From assembly GCF_008806595.1 (NCBI RefSeq), contig NZ_VZRB01000043.1, forward strand, positions 1 through 64,000: a DNA stretch of 64,000 bases. Reading direction: 5' to 3'. Both the position numbers and the translations under genes were made by a program. Source of the stretch: Streptomyces luteolifulvus. GTDB taxonomy: Bacteria; Actinomycetota; Actinomycetes; Streptomycetales; Streptomycetaceae. Shown piece by piece: positions 1 to 7,944 of this stretch (the first letter of the stretch is position 1; each line of letters begins with the position of its first letter). The notes beneath the pieces are model-generated. The model made no database searches. It was not told where the DNA came from and was given only the letters and a program-made list of their open reading frames with translations.

Positions 1-1
1 C

Positions 2-199
2 CCGATGCAGGGCACCATCGTCAAGGTCGCCGTCGAGGAGGGCCAGGAGGTCACGGAAGGCGACCTGATCGTCGTACTCGAGGCGATGAAGATGGAACAG
101 CCGCTCAACGCGCACAAGTCCGGCACCATCAAGGGCCTGTCCGCGGAGGTCGGCGCGTCCCTCACCTCGGGCGCCGCGATCTGCGAGATCAAGGACTGA
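2..199 (+). CDS. C-terminal biotinyl (BCCP) domain of an acyl-CoA carboxylase alpha subunit (partial)
   Basis: Only the last 65 or so residues lie in the window. They form a biotinyl-lipoyl domain with the biotin attachment motif EAMKMEQ, whose lysine is encoded at 89-91. In actinobacteria such domains end the large subunit of acetyl/propionyl-CoA carboxylases, where a biotin carboxylase domain charges the biotin and a separate beta subunit transfers the carboxyl group to acyl-CoA to make malonyl- or methylmalonyl-CoA. The preceding codons are open to the window edge, so the gene starts outside. The gene is followed at once by a strong terminator. Confidence 0.93.
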   Translation, partial: PMQGTIVKVAVEEGQEVTEGDLIVVLEAMKMEQPLNAHKSGTIKGLSAEVGASLTSGAAICEIKD

Positions 200-220
200 T
201 CCCGGCTCGTACGACATCCC

Positions 221-269
221 GAGGCGCCCGGCGGACTGAAACAGTCAGTCCGCCGGGCGCCTCGTTTTT
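221..269 (+). terminator. Rho-independent terminator after the carboxylase gene
   Basis: A perfect 19-bp inverted repeat (221-239 and 245-263) with a 5-nt loop is followed by TTTTT at 265-269. This is a textbook intrinsic terminator, rarely so clean in Streptomyces. Confidence 0.95.
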
Positions 270-345
270 CCCGTCCCCCGGTTCCTCGGTTCCTCGGTGG
301 CATGCTGGGGTCGGACCGGGGCGGGAGAGAGGGCAGGTGGGAGCC

Positions 346-963
346 ATGGTGGGCGCGACCTCACCGGAGACCGCGGAGGATCGGGACACGACGGTGACGC
401 CCGCGGCCCCGCGCGCCATGCGCGCCGACGCCCGCCGCAATCACGAGCGGCTGCTGACCGAGGCGCGTTCCGCGTTCGCGGAGCATGGTACGGAGGCGTC
501 CCTGGAGGACGTGGCCCGGCGGGCGGGCGTCGGTATCGGCACGCTCTACCGCCACTTCCCCAACCGGCACGCCCTGCTGAGCGCGGTCTTCGAGGACGCG
601 GTGAGCGACCTGCTCGCCCGCTCCCGGGAGCTGCTGCGCGCTCCGGAGCCCTGCGCGGCGCTCATGACGTGGCTGCGCGAGACGGTCACTCACGCCGGTG
701 AGTACCGGGGTCTCGCCCGGGCGTTGATGTCCGTCTCGTCCGACGACACGTCTGCCCTCGGCCGTTGCAGCGGCCCGATCCGCGAGGCGGGCGGCGCACT
801 GCTGGCCCGAGCCCAGGAGGCAGGCAGGATCCGCCCCGACGTCGCGATCACCGACCTCCTCCAACTGACCCACGCCATCGCCCTGGCAGCAGAGGAAACC
901 CCGAAGGACCCAGCGCTGGCAGACCGCTTGCTACGGCTGACGCTGCGGGGGTTGAAGCCGTAG
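346..963 (+). CDS. TetR/AcrR-family transcriptional regulator
   Basis: A 205-residue protein. The N-terminal helix-turn-helix is typical of TetR, reading SLEDVARRAGVGIGTLYRHF (about residues 46-65), preceded by a helix with RLLTEARSAFAEHG. The C-terminal two-thirds is the helical ligand-binding and dimerisation domain and gives no clue to the ligand. ATG 346 follows a GTGGGAG sequence; GTG 337 in the same frame is an alternative. It stands alone, with a terminator upstream and a long repeat array downstream, so its target is not evident. It probably regulates itself or a distant gene. Confidence 0.9.
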   Translation: MVGATSPETAEDRDTTVTPAAPRAMRADARRNHERLLTEARSAFAEHGTEASLEDVARRAGVGIGTLYRHFPNRHALLSAVFEDAVSDLLARSRELLRAPEPCAALMTWLRETVTHAGEYRGLARALMSVSSDDTSALGRCSGPIREAGGALLARAQEAGRIRPDVAITDLLQLTHAIALAAEETPKDPALADRLLRLTLRGLKP

Positions 964-1009
964 GAGACGCCCGGGCGTCGGCACCACGGCGATGGGCCGA
1001 AGGCCAGCC

Positions 1010-1631
1010 CGCGCGCCGCACACAAACCCTCGGGCCGTTCGCGCCGCGGGCCGAGGACCGCCAAGGCCCCCGGGGGCGCAGGGCGGCACAACGGCCGCGC
1101 GGGCCGGGTCAACTGGCAGCAGGACGGCCGCCCGGGATAACCAGGAACCCTCAGGCCGCGCAGCGCACACAAACCCTCGGGCCGTTCGGGCCGCGAGCCG
1201 CCAAGACCACCCGGGAGCGCGAGGCGACACTACGACCGCGCGAGCCGGGGCAACTGCCAGCACGACGGCCACCCGGGGTGACCAGGACTCCCAGGCCGCG
1301 CGGCGCACACCCCTCGCGCCGCGCAGGACGCGTGCTCTCAGACCCCAGCGACGCAGAGCCGTACCACGGCCGCCCGGGGTAACCAGGACTTCCCAAGCCG
1401 CGCAGCGCACACGAACCCTCGGGCCGTTCGGGCCGCTAGCCGCCAAGACCACCCGGGAGCGCGAGGCGACACTACGACCGCGCGAGCCGGGGCACTCCCT
1501 GGCAGCACGACCGCCGCCCGGGGTGACCGGGAACTCCCAAGCCGCGCAGTACAACGCGCAGGACGCAAGCTCTCAGTCCGCCCGCGGCGCAGAGCCGTGC
1601 TGCGGCCGATCGGGGCGCGGCAGGCCAAGGT
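1010..1631. repeat. Non-coding tandem-repeat array, about 140-bp units
   Basis: The convergent gap 964-1773 between the TetR and DeoR genes has no credible gene. It holds about five degenerate head-to-tail units beginning near 1011, 1158, 1297, 1399 and 1542. Units share blocks such as ACAAACCCTCGGGCCGTTCG, GCCAAGACCACCCGGGAGCG and CCCGGGGTGACCAGGA. Units 3 and 5 are shortened. All six frames stay open for long stretches because of the GC content, but no frame is shared between units and none has a ribosome binding site. The rest of the gap (1632-1773) shows nothing recognisable. Confidence 0.85.
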
Positions 1632-1773
1632 GAGGGCGGCTCAGGGCAACTGCCGGTCGTGGTGCCGCGGGCTCAGGACCCCCGCCCTCGCCGGGCACCC
1701 CGCCATCCATGGGGCCCGCCCTCACACTCATCCCGCGCGCACAACCCCGTGAGGCCGCCGCAGGCGCTCTCGC

Positions 1774-2745
1774 TCAGCGCCTCCGTAAGTCCGCCACCCG
1801 TGCCCGGTCCCCCGCCCCCGCGCTCGTCCCCGGCTCGCCCAGGACCGTGGCCGCCGTGCGCAAGCCCGGGCCGGTGCCCGGGACCTGGCCGCGGCGGGGG
1901 CCCGGGAGGGGGACGTCCCGGCGCTGTTGCTGGCGCGCCGGGACCGCATCACCCCCCGAGGCTCCCGACCCGGCCACGGCGATCTGCACCCCCTGGTCGG
2001 CGAGGGCCTGGAGTTCGGTGACCGCGCGGTCGTCGTGGACCGGCGGCTCGTCGGTCACGAGACGGGTGATGAGGTCCGTGGGCACGGTCTGGAACATGGT
2101 GTCCGTGCCCAGCTTGGTGTGGTCGGCCAGCACGACGACCTCGGCCGCCGCCTGGACGAGGGCCCGGTCCACGGACGCCGACAGCATGTTGGACGTGGAC
2201 AGCCCGCGCTCGGCGGTCAGCCCGCTGCCGGACAGGAAGGCCCGGGAGACCCGGAGTCCCTGGAGGGACTGCTCGGCACCGGAGCCCACCAGGGCGTAGT
2301 TGGAGCCGCGCAGGGTGCCGCCGGTCATCACGACCTCCACCCGGTTGGCGTGGGCCAACGCCTGTGCCACCAGCAGGGAGTTGGTGACGACGGTCAGCCC
2401 GGGCACCCTGGCGAGCCGGCGCGCCAGCTCCTGTGTGGTGGTGCCCGCCCCGACCACGATGGCCTCGCCCTCTTCGACGAAGCTCGCGGCGAGATCGGCG
2501 ATGGCCGTCTTCTCGGCGGTCGCGAGATGTGACTTCTGCGGAAAGCCGGACTCCCGCGTGAACCCGCCCGGCAGTACCGCACCGCCGTGCCGGCGGTCGA
2601 GGAGTCCTTCTGCCTCCAGTGCGCGCACGTCCCGCCGTACGGTCACTTCGGAGGTCTGGACGACGCGGGCGAGCTCACGGAGCGACACGGCTCCGTTCGC
2701 TCGCACCATTTCGAGGATCAATTGGCGACGTTCTGCAGCGAACAC
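1774..2745 (-). CDS. DeoR/GlpR-family transcriptional regulator
   Basis: A 323-residue repressor-type protein. Residues 1-55 are the DeoR helix-turn-helix (MFAAERRQLILEMV, then SLRELARVVQTSEVTVRRDV and LEAEGLLDRRHGGAV). Residues 75-255 are the sugar-phosphate sensing DeoRC domain (VVGAGTTTQELARRL, VMTGGTLR, VVVLADHTKLG). The family normally ends near residue 255-260; here about 60 extra proline/arginine-rich residues run into the neighbouring repeat region. GTG 2745 lies 7 nt after a TACTGT box (2753-2758 on the other strand), so it is probably leaderless. Given the surrounding nucleoside genes it is the natural candidate for the regulator of the CTACGCGCGTAG operators, but its own promoter lacks that palindrome. 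The role is inference. Confidence 0.88.
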   Translation of the reverse strand: MFAAERRQLILEMVRANGAVSLRELARVVQTSEVTVRRDVRALEAEGLLDRRHGGAVLPGGFTRESGFPQKSHLATAEKTAIADLAASFVEEGEAIVVGAGTTTQELARRLARVPGLTVVTNSLLVAQALAHANRVEVVMTGGTLRGSNYALVGSGAEQSLQGLRVSRAFLSGSGLTAERGLSTSNMLSASVDRALVQAAAEVVVLADHTKLGTDTMFQTVPTDLITRLVTDEPPVHDDRAVTELQALADQGVQIAVAGSGASGGDAVPARQQQRRDVPLPGPRRGQVPGTGPGLRTAATVLGEPGTSAGAGDRARVADLRRR

Positions 2746-2876
2746 GAAACTGACAGTAACGCGGACGACCGTCTGCTTTCAGCTGTTTGCGCCGAATAGC
2801 AGAAGTTGTTCGCACAGCACCCCGCGAGGTGGTATAGGGCCTAGTCCCCGCGCCTATGCCGTGCGCATGGTCGACA

Positions 2877-2899
2877 ACTCCCCGTCACCCGCGGGGAGT
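2877..2899 (-). terminator. Possible hairpin terminator after the quinone reductase gene
   Basis: An 8-bp inverted repeat ACTCCCCG/CGGGGAGT (2877-2884 and 2892-2899) lies just past the reductase stop codon. There is no clear U-tract, so termination is only likely. The remaining bases to 2745 include the DeoR promoter. Confidence 0.5.
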
Positions 2900-2909
2900 C
2901 GGTTTCGGC

Positions 2910-4349
2910 TCAGGCCTCGCCCGTCGCCTTGCGGGTGTGCAGCTGGCGGGCCACCTCGGCGATCGAGCCCGAAAGCGACGGGTACACGGTGAACGCCTTC
3001 GCGATCTGCTCGACCGTCAGATTGTTGTCGACGGCGATCGAGATCGGGTGGATCAGTTCCGAGGCGCGCGGTGATACGACCACACCACCGACCACGATCC
3101 CGGTGCCCGGACGGCAGAAGATCTTGACGAAGCCGTCCCGGATGCCCTGCATCTTCGCGCGCGGGTTGCGCAGCAGCGGCAGCTTGACGACCCGGGCGTC
3201 GATCTTGCCGGCGTCGACGTCGGCCTGCGAGTAGCCGACGGTGGCGATCTCCGGGTCGGTGAAGACGTTGGCGGAGACAGTCTTCAGGTTGAGCGGGGCC
3301 ACCGCGTCGCCGAGGAAGTGGTACATGGCGATACGTCCCTGCATGGCCGCGACGGACGCGAGGGCGAACACCCCGGTGACGTCACCGGCGGCGTACACGC
3401 CCGGAGCCGTGGTCCGGGAGACCTTGTCGGTCCAGATGTGCCCGGACTCGCGCAGCCTGACACCGGCCTCCTCCAGGCCCATGCCCGCGCTGTTCGGGAC
3501 GGCGCCGACGGCCATCAGACAGTGCGAGCCGGTGATGACCCGGCCGTCTGCGAGGGTGACCTCGACCTTGTCGCCGACGCGCTTGGCGGCCTGCGCGCGG
3601 GAGCGGGACATGACGTTCATGCCGCGGCGCCGGAAGACGTCCTCCAGCACGACCGCGGCGTCCGGGTCCTCGCCGGGCAGGACGCGGTCCCGGGACGACA
3701 CGAGCGTCACCTTGGAGCCGAGGGCCTGGTAGGCACCGGCGAATTCGGCGCCGGTGACACCGGAACCGACGACGATGAGTTCCTCGGGAAGCTCGGTGAG
3801 GTCGTAGACCTGGGTCCAGTTGAGGATGCGCTCGCCGTCGGGCCGGGCGTCGGGCAGCTCACGGGGGTGGCCGCCGGTGGCGATGAGGACGGCGTCCGCG
3901 ACGAGCGTCTCCTCGCTGCCGTCCGCGGCCCGCACGACGACCCTGCGCGAGCCGTCGAGCGCCTGCATGCCCTCCAGACGCCCGCGCCCGCGCATGACCC
4001 GCGCGCCGGCGCGCGTCACGGAGGCGGTGATGTCGTGGGACTGGGCGAGGGCGAGCCGCTTGACACGGCGGTTGACCTTGCCGAGGTCGACCCCGACCAC
4101 CCGGGCGGCCTGCTCCAGCGGCGGGGTGTCGTCGGCGACGATGATCCCCAGTTCCTCGTACGAGGAGTCGAAGGTGGTCATCACCTCGGCCGTGGCGATT
4201 AGCGTCTTCGACGGCACGCAGTCGGTGAGCACCGACGCCCCGCCCAGACCGTCGCAGTCGACGACGGTCACCTCCGCGCCGAGCTGGGCGGCCACCAGAG
4301 CCGCCTCGTATCCGCCGGGTCCACCACCGATGATCACGATCCGAGTCAC
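2910..4349 (-). CDS. NAD(P)H-quinone reductase of the flavoprotein disulfide reductase family (LpdA-like)
   Basis: A 479-residue FAD-dependent pyridine nucleotide oxidoreductase. The FAD dinucleotide fold GGGPGGYEAA starts near residue 8, a second nucleotide fold reads VVGSGVTGAEFA in the middle, and the family's C-terminal dimerisation domain is present. The redox site, GGTCLNVGCIPSK in lipoamide dehydrogenases, reads GGASVLTDCVPSK here. The first cysteine is replaced, so no active disulfide can form. The same change is known in mycobacterial LpdA, which reduces quinones rather than lipoamide. GTG 4349 sits 7 nt after a GACAAT box and is probably leaderless; ATG 4358 is an alternative. Confidence 0.88.
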   Translation of the reverse strand: MTRIVIIGGGPGGYEAALVAAQLGAEVTVVDCDGLGGASVLTDCVPSKTLIATAEVMTTFDSSYEELGIIVADDTPPLEQAARVVGVDLGKVNRRVKRLALAQSHDITASVTRAGARVMRGRGRLEGMQALDGSRRVVVRAADGSEETLVADAVLIATGGHPRELPDARPDGERILNWTQVYDLTELPEELIVVGSGVTGAEFAGAYQALGSKVTLVSSRDRVLPGEDPDAAVVLEDVFRRRGMNVMSRSRAQAAKRVGDKVEVTLADGRVITGSHCLMAVGAVPNSAGMGLEEAGVRLRESGHIWTDKVSRTTAPGVYAAGDVTGVFALASVAAMQGRIAMYHFLGDAVAPLNLKTVSANVFTDPEIATVGYSQADVDAGKIDARVVKLPLLRNPRAKMQGIRDGFVKIFCRPGTGIVVGGVVVSPRASELIHPISIAVDNNLTVEQIAKAFTVYPSLSGSIAEVARQLHTRKATGEA

Positions 4350-4463
4350 GTACCCCATTGTCCCGCACGGCTCAAGCCGATACCGCTCCGGGGGCTGAGG
4401 CATGCGTCACCGGTGCCCGTGGGAGCGGCGGGGCGGGCGGGGCGGCTGCCGTACCCTCGACCC

Positions 4464-4901
4464 ATGTCGCTCTACGCCGCGTACGCCGGCAACCTCGACG
4501 CGCGGCTGATGACCCGCCGCGCCCCGCACTCACCGCTGCGGGCCACCGGCTGGCTCAACGGGTGGCGGCTGACCTTCGGCGGGGAGCACCTGGGCTGGGA
4601 GGGCGCGCTGGCGACGCTGGTCGAGGCGCCGGGCTCGCAGGTCTTCGTCGCGCTGTACGACATCGCCCCGGCCGACGAGGAGTCGATGGACCGCTGGGAG
4701 GGCGTCGGCCTCGGCATCTACCGCCGGATGCGGGTGCGCGTGCACACGCTGGACGGCGAGGAGCGGGCCTGGGTGTATGTCCTGAACGGCTACGAGGGCG
4801 GGTTGCCGTCGGCGCGCTATCTGGGCGAGGTCGCCGACGCCGCGGAGTCGGCGGGCGCACCGCACGACTATGTGATGGAACTGCGCAAGCGGCCCTGCTG
4901 A
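4464..4901 (+). CDS. Gamma-glutamylcyclotransferase-like protein
   Basis: A 145-residue protein of the AIG2/gamma-glutamylcyclotransferase fold. It starts MSLYAAYAGNLDARLM, the family's substrate-binding start (YxxYGxN-like), and contains a conserved acidic stretch LYDIAPADEESMDRWEG that includes the likely catalytic glutamate. Family members release 5-oxoproline from gamma-glutamyl peptides, but many bacterial members are untested and the substrate here is unknown. A TACCCT box (4452-4457) lies 6 nt before the ATG, so the message is probably leaderless. It is separated from the following phosphorylase gene by an independent promoter. Confidence 0.85.
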   Translation: MSLYAAYAGNLDARLMTRRAPHSPLRATGWLNGWRLTFGGEHLGWEGALATLVEAPGSQVFVALYDIAPADEESMDRWEGVGLGIYRRMRVRVHTLDGEERAWVYVLNGYEGGLPSARYLGEVADAAESAGAPHDYVMELRKRPC

Positions 4902-5022
4902 GGCCGTTCCGGAGGCGATCGAGTCAGTGCGAGGACACCTTGGCGGACCCCCTGAGCCTCACCGGTCACCTTCTTGGTCGGAAACGACAAGACAACGATC
5001 GCAATCCCGTGAGCTCTGTCAT

Positions 5023-5034
5023 CTACGCGCGTAG
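5023..5034. promoter_or_regulatory. Palindromic operator before the purine nucleoside phosphorylase gene
   Basis: A perfect 12-bp palindrome CTACGCGCGTAG. The same sequence recurs at 21248, 32934 and 44223, with a one-base variant at 45470 and 46803, always before nucleoside-salvage or uptake genes. Here it lies 12 bp upstream of the -10 box, over the expected -35 region, where a bound repressor would block RNA polymerase. Confidence 0.85.
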
Positions 5035-5046
5035 GCCCCGACCGGC

Positions 5047-5052
5047 TACTCT
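5047..5052 (+). promoter_or_regulatory. -10 box of a leaderless promoter (phosphorylase)
   Basis: TACTCT matches the TANNNT consensus and ends 7 nt before GTG 5060, placing the transcription start at or next to the start codon. Confidence 0.7.
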
Positions 5053-5059
5053 CGACCGC

Positions 5060-5896
5060 GTGAACGCATCTCTTCTTCCGGACGACATCCAGGGCCCCGC
5101 CCCCGTAGATCCCAGGGTCGCCGCCGACGCCGCCGCCGCGCGCCTGCGCGAACTGACCGGGGCCGAGACCCACGACGTCGCCCTCGTGATGGGCTCCGGC
5201 TGGGCGCCGGCCGCGGACTCCCTCGGCGCTCCCGACGCCGAGTTCCAGGTCACCGAGCTGCCCGGGTTCCCGCCGCCGGTGGTGGAGGGGCACGGCGGCA
5301 AGGTCCGCTCGTACAAGATCGGACACAAGCGCGCACTGGTCTTCCTCGGCCGTACGCACTATTACGAGGGCCGCGGGGTGGCCGCCGTCGCCCACGGCGT
5401 CCGTACGGCCGTCGCCGCCGGCAGCAAGACCGTGGTGCTGACCAACGGCTGCGGCGGTCTGCGTGAGGGCATGCGGCCCGGCCAGCCGGTCCTGATCAGC
5501 GACCACATCAACCTGACCGCCACCTCCCCGATCATCGGCGCGAACTTCGTCGACCTCACCGACCTGTACTCGCCGCGGCTGCGCGCCCTGTGCAAGGAGA
5601 TCGACCCCACCCTGGAGGAGGGCGTCTACGCGCAGTTCCCCGGCCCGCACTACGAGACGCCGGCCGAGATCCGGATGGCCCGGGTGATCGGCGCGGACCT
5701 GGTGGGCATGTCGACGGTCCTGGAGGCGATCGCCGCGCGTGAGGCGGGCGCCGAGGTGCTGGGGATCTCGCTGGTGACGAACCTGGCGGCGGGCATGACC
5801 GGGGAGCCGCTGAACCACGAGGAGGTTCTCCAGGCGGGCCGCGACAGCGCGAAGCGCATGGGCTCGCTGCTGGGGCAGGTACTGGGCCGGCTCTGA
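5060..5896 (+). CDS. Purine nucleoside phosphorylase (trimeric type)
   Basis: A 278-residue enzyme that splits inosine and guanosine (and deoxy forms) with phosphate into base and (deoxy)ribose-1-phosphate. Family marks are MGSGW near residue 45, the phosphate/ribose site GRTHYYEG, TNGCGGL, the purine-site segment GPHYETPAEI and GMSTVLEAIAA, followed by SLVTNLAAG. The length agrees with the trimeric, 6-oxopurine-specific class. GTG 5060 is chosen because it follows the -10 box directly. A mutase gene follows on the same strand after 92 bp, so ribose-1-phosphate would be passed to the next enzyme. Control is probably through the palindrome at 5023. Confidence 0.95.
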   Translation: MNASLLPDDIQGPAPVDPRVAADAAAARLRELTGAETHDVALVMGSGWAPAADSLGAPDAEFQVTELPGFPPPVVEGHGGKVRSYKIGHKRALVFLGRTHYYEGRGVAAVAHGVRTAVAAGSKTVVLTNGCGGLREGMRPGQPVLISDHINLTATSPIIGANFVDLTDLYSPRLRALCKEIDPTLEEGVYAQFPGPHYETPAEIRMARVIGADLVGMSTVLEAIAAREAGAEVLGISLVTNLAAGMTGEPLNHEEVLQAGRDSAKRMGSLLGQVLGRL

Positions 5897-5906
5897 CCCG
5901 GCGGTA

Positions 5907-5927
5907 CCAGGGGGCTCCGCCCCCTGG
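5907..5927. terminator. Short intergenic hairpin between phosphorylase and mutase genes
   Basis: CCAGGGGG/CCCCCTGG arms of 8 bp with a CTCCG loop. Palindromes of this form (GGGGGCTCCGCCCCC) are scattered through Streptomyces genomes. It may attenuate read-through or stabilise the upstream message. There is no U-tract. Confidence 0.5.
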
Positions 5928-5988
5928 ACCCGGCTCCTCGAACGCCGGAGGGGCCAAAAACTCACGACCACGAGAGGTTGACCCCGAC

Positions 5989-7620
5989 GTGCACGCCGAA
6001 CTCATCGCGCAGGCCAACGCTTGGCTCGCCGAGGACCCCGACGCGGAAACCCGTGACGAACTGGCCAAGCTCATCGCCGCGGGAGACCTCACCGAGCTCG
6101 CCGCGCGCTTCGGCGGCACCCTCCAGTTCGGCACGGCCGGGCTCCGGGGCGAGCTCGGCGCCGGGCCCATGCGGATGAACCGCTCGGTCGTCATCCGCGC
6201 GGCGGCCGGACTCGCCGCGTATCTGAGGACGGGCGGCCACACCGGTGGCCTCGTCGTCATCGGCTACGACGCCCGCCACAAGTCCGCCGACTTCGCCCGG
6301 GACACCGCCGCGGTCATGACCGGCGCCGGCCTCAGGGCCCTCGTGCTCCCCCGCCCGCTTCCCACACCGGTCCTCGCCTTCGCCATAAGGCACCTCGGGG
6401 CGGTCGCGGGCGTGGAGGTCACGGCCAGCCACAACCCGCCCCGGGACAACGGCTACAAGGTGTACCTCGGGGACGGGTCCCAGATCGTGCCGCCCGCCGA
6501 CGCGGAGATCGCCGCCGAGATCGACGCGATCGCCTCCCTGGACGACGTACCCCGTCCGCAGACCGGCTGGGAGACCCTGGACGACGCCGTCCTCGACGCC
6601 TACCTGGCCCGTACCGACGCCGTCCTCGCGGCCGGCTCGCCCCGCACCGCCCGCACCGTCTACACCGCGATGCACGGCGTCGGCAAGGACGTGCTCCTCG
6701 CCGCCTTCGCCCGGGCCGGCTTCCCCGAGCCCGTCGTCGTCGCCGAGCAGGCCGAGCCCGACCCCGACTTCCCGACCGTCGCCTTCCCCAACCCGGAAGA
6801 GCCCGGCGCGATGGACCTCGCCTTCGCGAAGGCCCGTGAGACCGACCCGGACCTCATCATCGCCAACGACCCCGACGCCGACCGCTGCGCCGTGGCCGTC
6901 CAGGACGGCGGCGAGTGGCGCATGCTCCGCGGTGACGAGGTGGGCGCGCTGCTCGCCGCGCACCTCGTCCGGCGCGGGGCCCGCGGCACCTTCGCCGAGT
7001 CGATCGTCTCCTCCTCCCTGCTCGGCCGGATCGCCGAGAGGGCGGGGCTGGCGTACGAGGAGACGCTCACCGGCTTCAAGTGGATCGCCCGCGTCGAGGG
7101 CCTGCGCTACGGATACGAGGAGGCCCTCGGCTACTGCGTCGACCCCGACGGCGTGCGCGACAAGGACGGCATCACCGCGGCCCTCCTCATCACTGAGCTC
7201 GCCTCTGAGCTCAAGGAACAGGGCCGCACCCTGCTCGACCTCCTCGACGACCTCGCCGTCGACCACGGGCTGCACGCCACCGATCAGCTGGCGGTGCGCG
7301 TCAAGGATCTCTCCGTCATCGCCGATGCCATGCGGCGCCTGCGCGAGCAGCCGCCGACCGCCCTCGCGGGCCTCGCGATCATCCGCGCCGAGGACCTCAC
7401 CCAGGGCACCGACAAGCTCCCGCCCACCGACGGCCTGCGCTACACGCTCGAGGGCGCCCGCGTCATCGTCCGCCCCAGTGGTACGGAGCCCAAGCTGAAG
7501 TGCTACCTGGAGGTCGTCGTGCCCGTGGCGACCCACGCCGACCTCCCCGCGGCCCGCACGAAGGCGAGCGAGCTGCTGACCGCCATCAAACGGGACCTCT
7601 CGGCCGCCGCCGGCATCTGA
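5989..7620 (+). CDS. Phospho-sugar mutase (phosphomannomutase/phosphopentomutase type)
   Basis: A 543-residue alpha-D-phosphohexomutase-family enzyme. The active phosphoserine loop reads TASHNPPRDNGYKVY (near residue 145), the metal loop is DPDADRC (near 300), the sugar-binding loop is in GYEEALGY, and the phosphate loop RPSGTEPKLK is near the C-terminus. Database names are usually phosphomannomutase. Its place behind a nucleoside phosphorylase and near deoC favours phosphopentomutase activity, converting (deoxy)ribose-1-phosphate to the 5-phosphate, since no deoB is visible here. GTG 5989 is preceded by GAGAGG. It is the last conserved salvage gene before the inserted block. Confidence 0.92.
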   Translation: MHAELIAQANAWLAEDPDAETRDELAKLIAAGDLTELAARFGGTLQFGTAGLRGELGAGPMRMNRSVVIRAAAGLAAYLRTGGHTGGLVVIGYDARHKSADFARDTAAVMTGAGLRALVLPRPLPTPVLAFAIRHLGAVAGVEVTASHNPPRDNGYKVYLGDGSQIVPPADAEIAAEIDAIASLDDVPRPQTGWETLDDAVLDAYLARTDAVLAAGSPRTARTVYTAMHGVGKDVLLAAFARAGFPEPVVVAEQAEPDPDFPTVAFPNPEEPGAMDLAFAKARETDPDLIIANDPDADRCAVAVQDGGEWRMLRGDEVGALLAAHLVRRGARGTFAESIVSSSLLGRIAERAGLAYEETLTGFKWIARVEGLRYGYEEALGYCVDPDGVRDKDGITAALLITELASELKEQGRTLLDLLDDLAVDHGLHATDQLAVRVKDLSVIADAMRRLREQPPTALAGLAIIRAEDLTQGTDKLPPTDGLRYTLEGARVIVRPSGTEPKLKCYLEVVVPVATHADLPAARTKASELLTAIKRDLSAAAGI

Positions 7621-7692
7621 CAGACACCCGGCTCGATGCGCGGGGCGCCCGGATCATGCCATACCGCATTTCGACCGGGCCAGGTGCATGAG

Positions 7693-7744
7693 GATGGTTT
7701 GGGGGCATACGCCCGCGCGCGCGGGCGTATGCCCCCAAACCATC
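7693..7744. repeat. 52-bp perfect palindrome at the left edge of the inserted block
   Basis: Every base from 7693 to 7718 pairs with 7744 to 7719, with no spacer and an alternating GCGCGCGC core. It lies 73 bp after the mutase stop in a 324-bp gap (7621-7944) that otherwise holds only the promoter and GGAGG site of the next gene. It could be a very strong terminator, a recombination or replication fold-back scar, or a regulator site. The absence of a loop is unusual for a terminator. Confidence 0.9.
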
Positions 7745-7944
7745 GACTGCGCCAATTGCGCACCCCCTGCGGCATCGCGAGAAAATATCGGCAGCGGCTG
7801 CCCGAATGGAAATTCCCCCACATCCGGAAACCGGCTGAAGTTGCGTGCCGTGCAGGGCCGGTCCACACTCGAACAGTTCCTTGCGTACGTTCCGCCGCGA
7901 ATCAACCGACGTTGCCGCTGGAGTAGTTCCGGAGGACCACGCGT

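Noticed and set aside
1010..1631. Possible CRISPR array
   Set aside because: Units are about 140 bp, contiguous and degenerate, with no short identical repeats separated by unique spacers. None of the other repeat blocks in the window fits either.
964..1773. Several open frames of 80-213 codons on both strands in the repeat array
   Set aside because: They overlap one another, follow the repeat units rather than any protein pattern, lack ribosome binding sites and show no known domain. The high GC content keeps all frames open.
2910..4349. Dihydrolipoamide dehydrogenase annotation for the flavoprotein
   Set aside because: The first active-site cysteine is absent (GGASVLTDC), so the disulfide needed for lipoamide oxidation cannot form.
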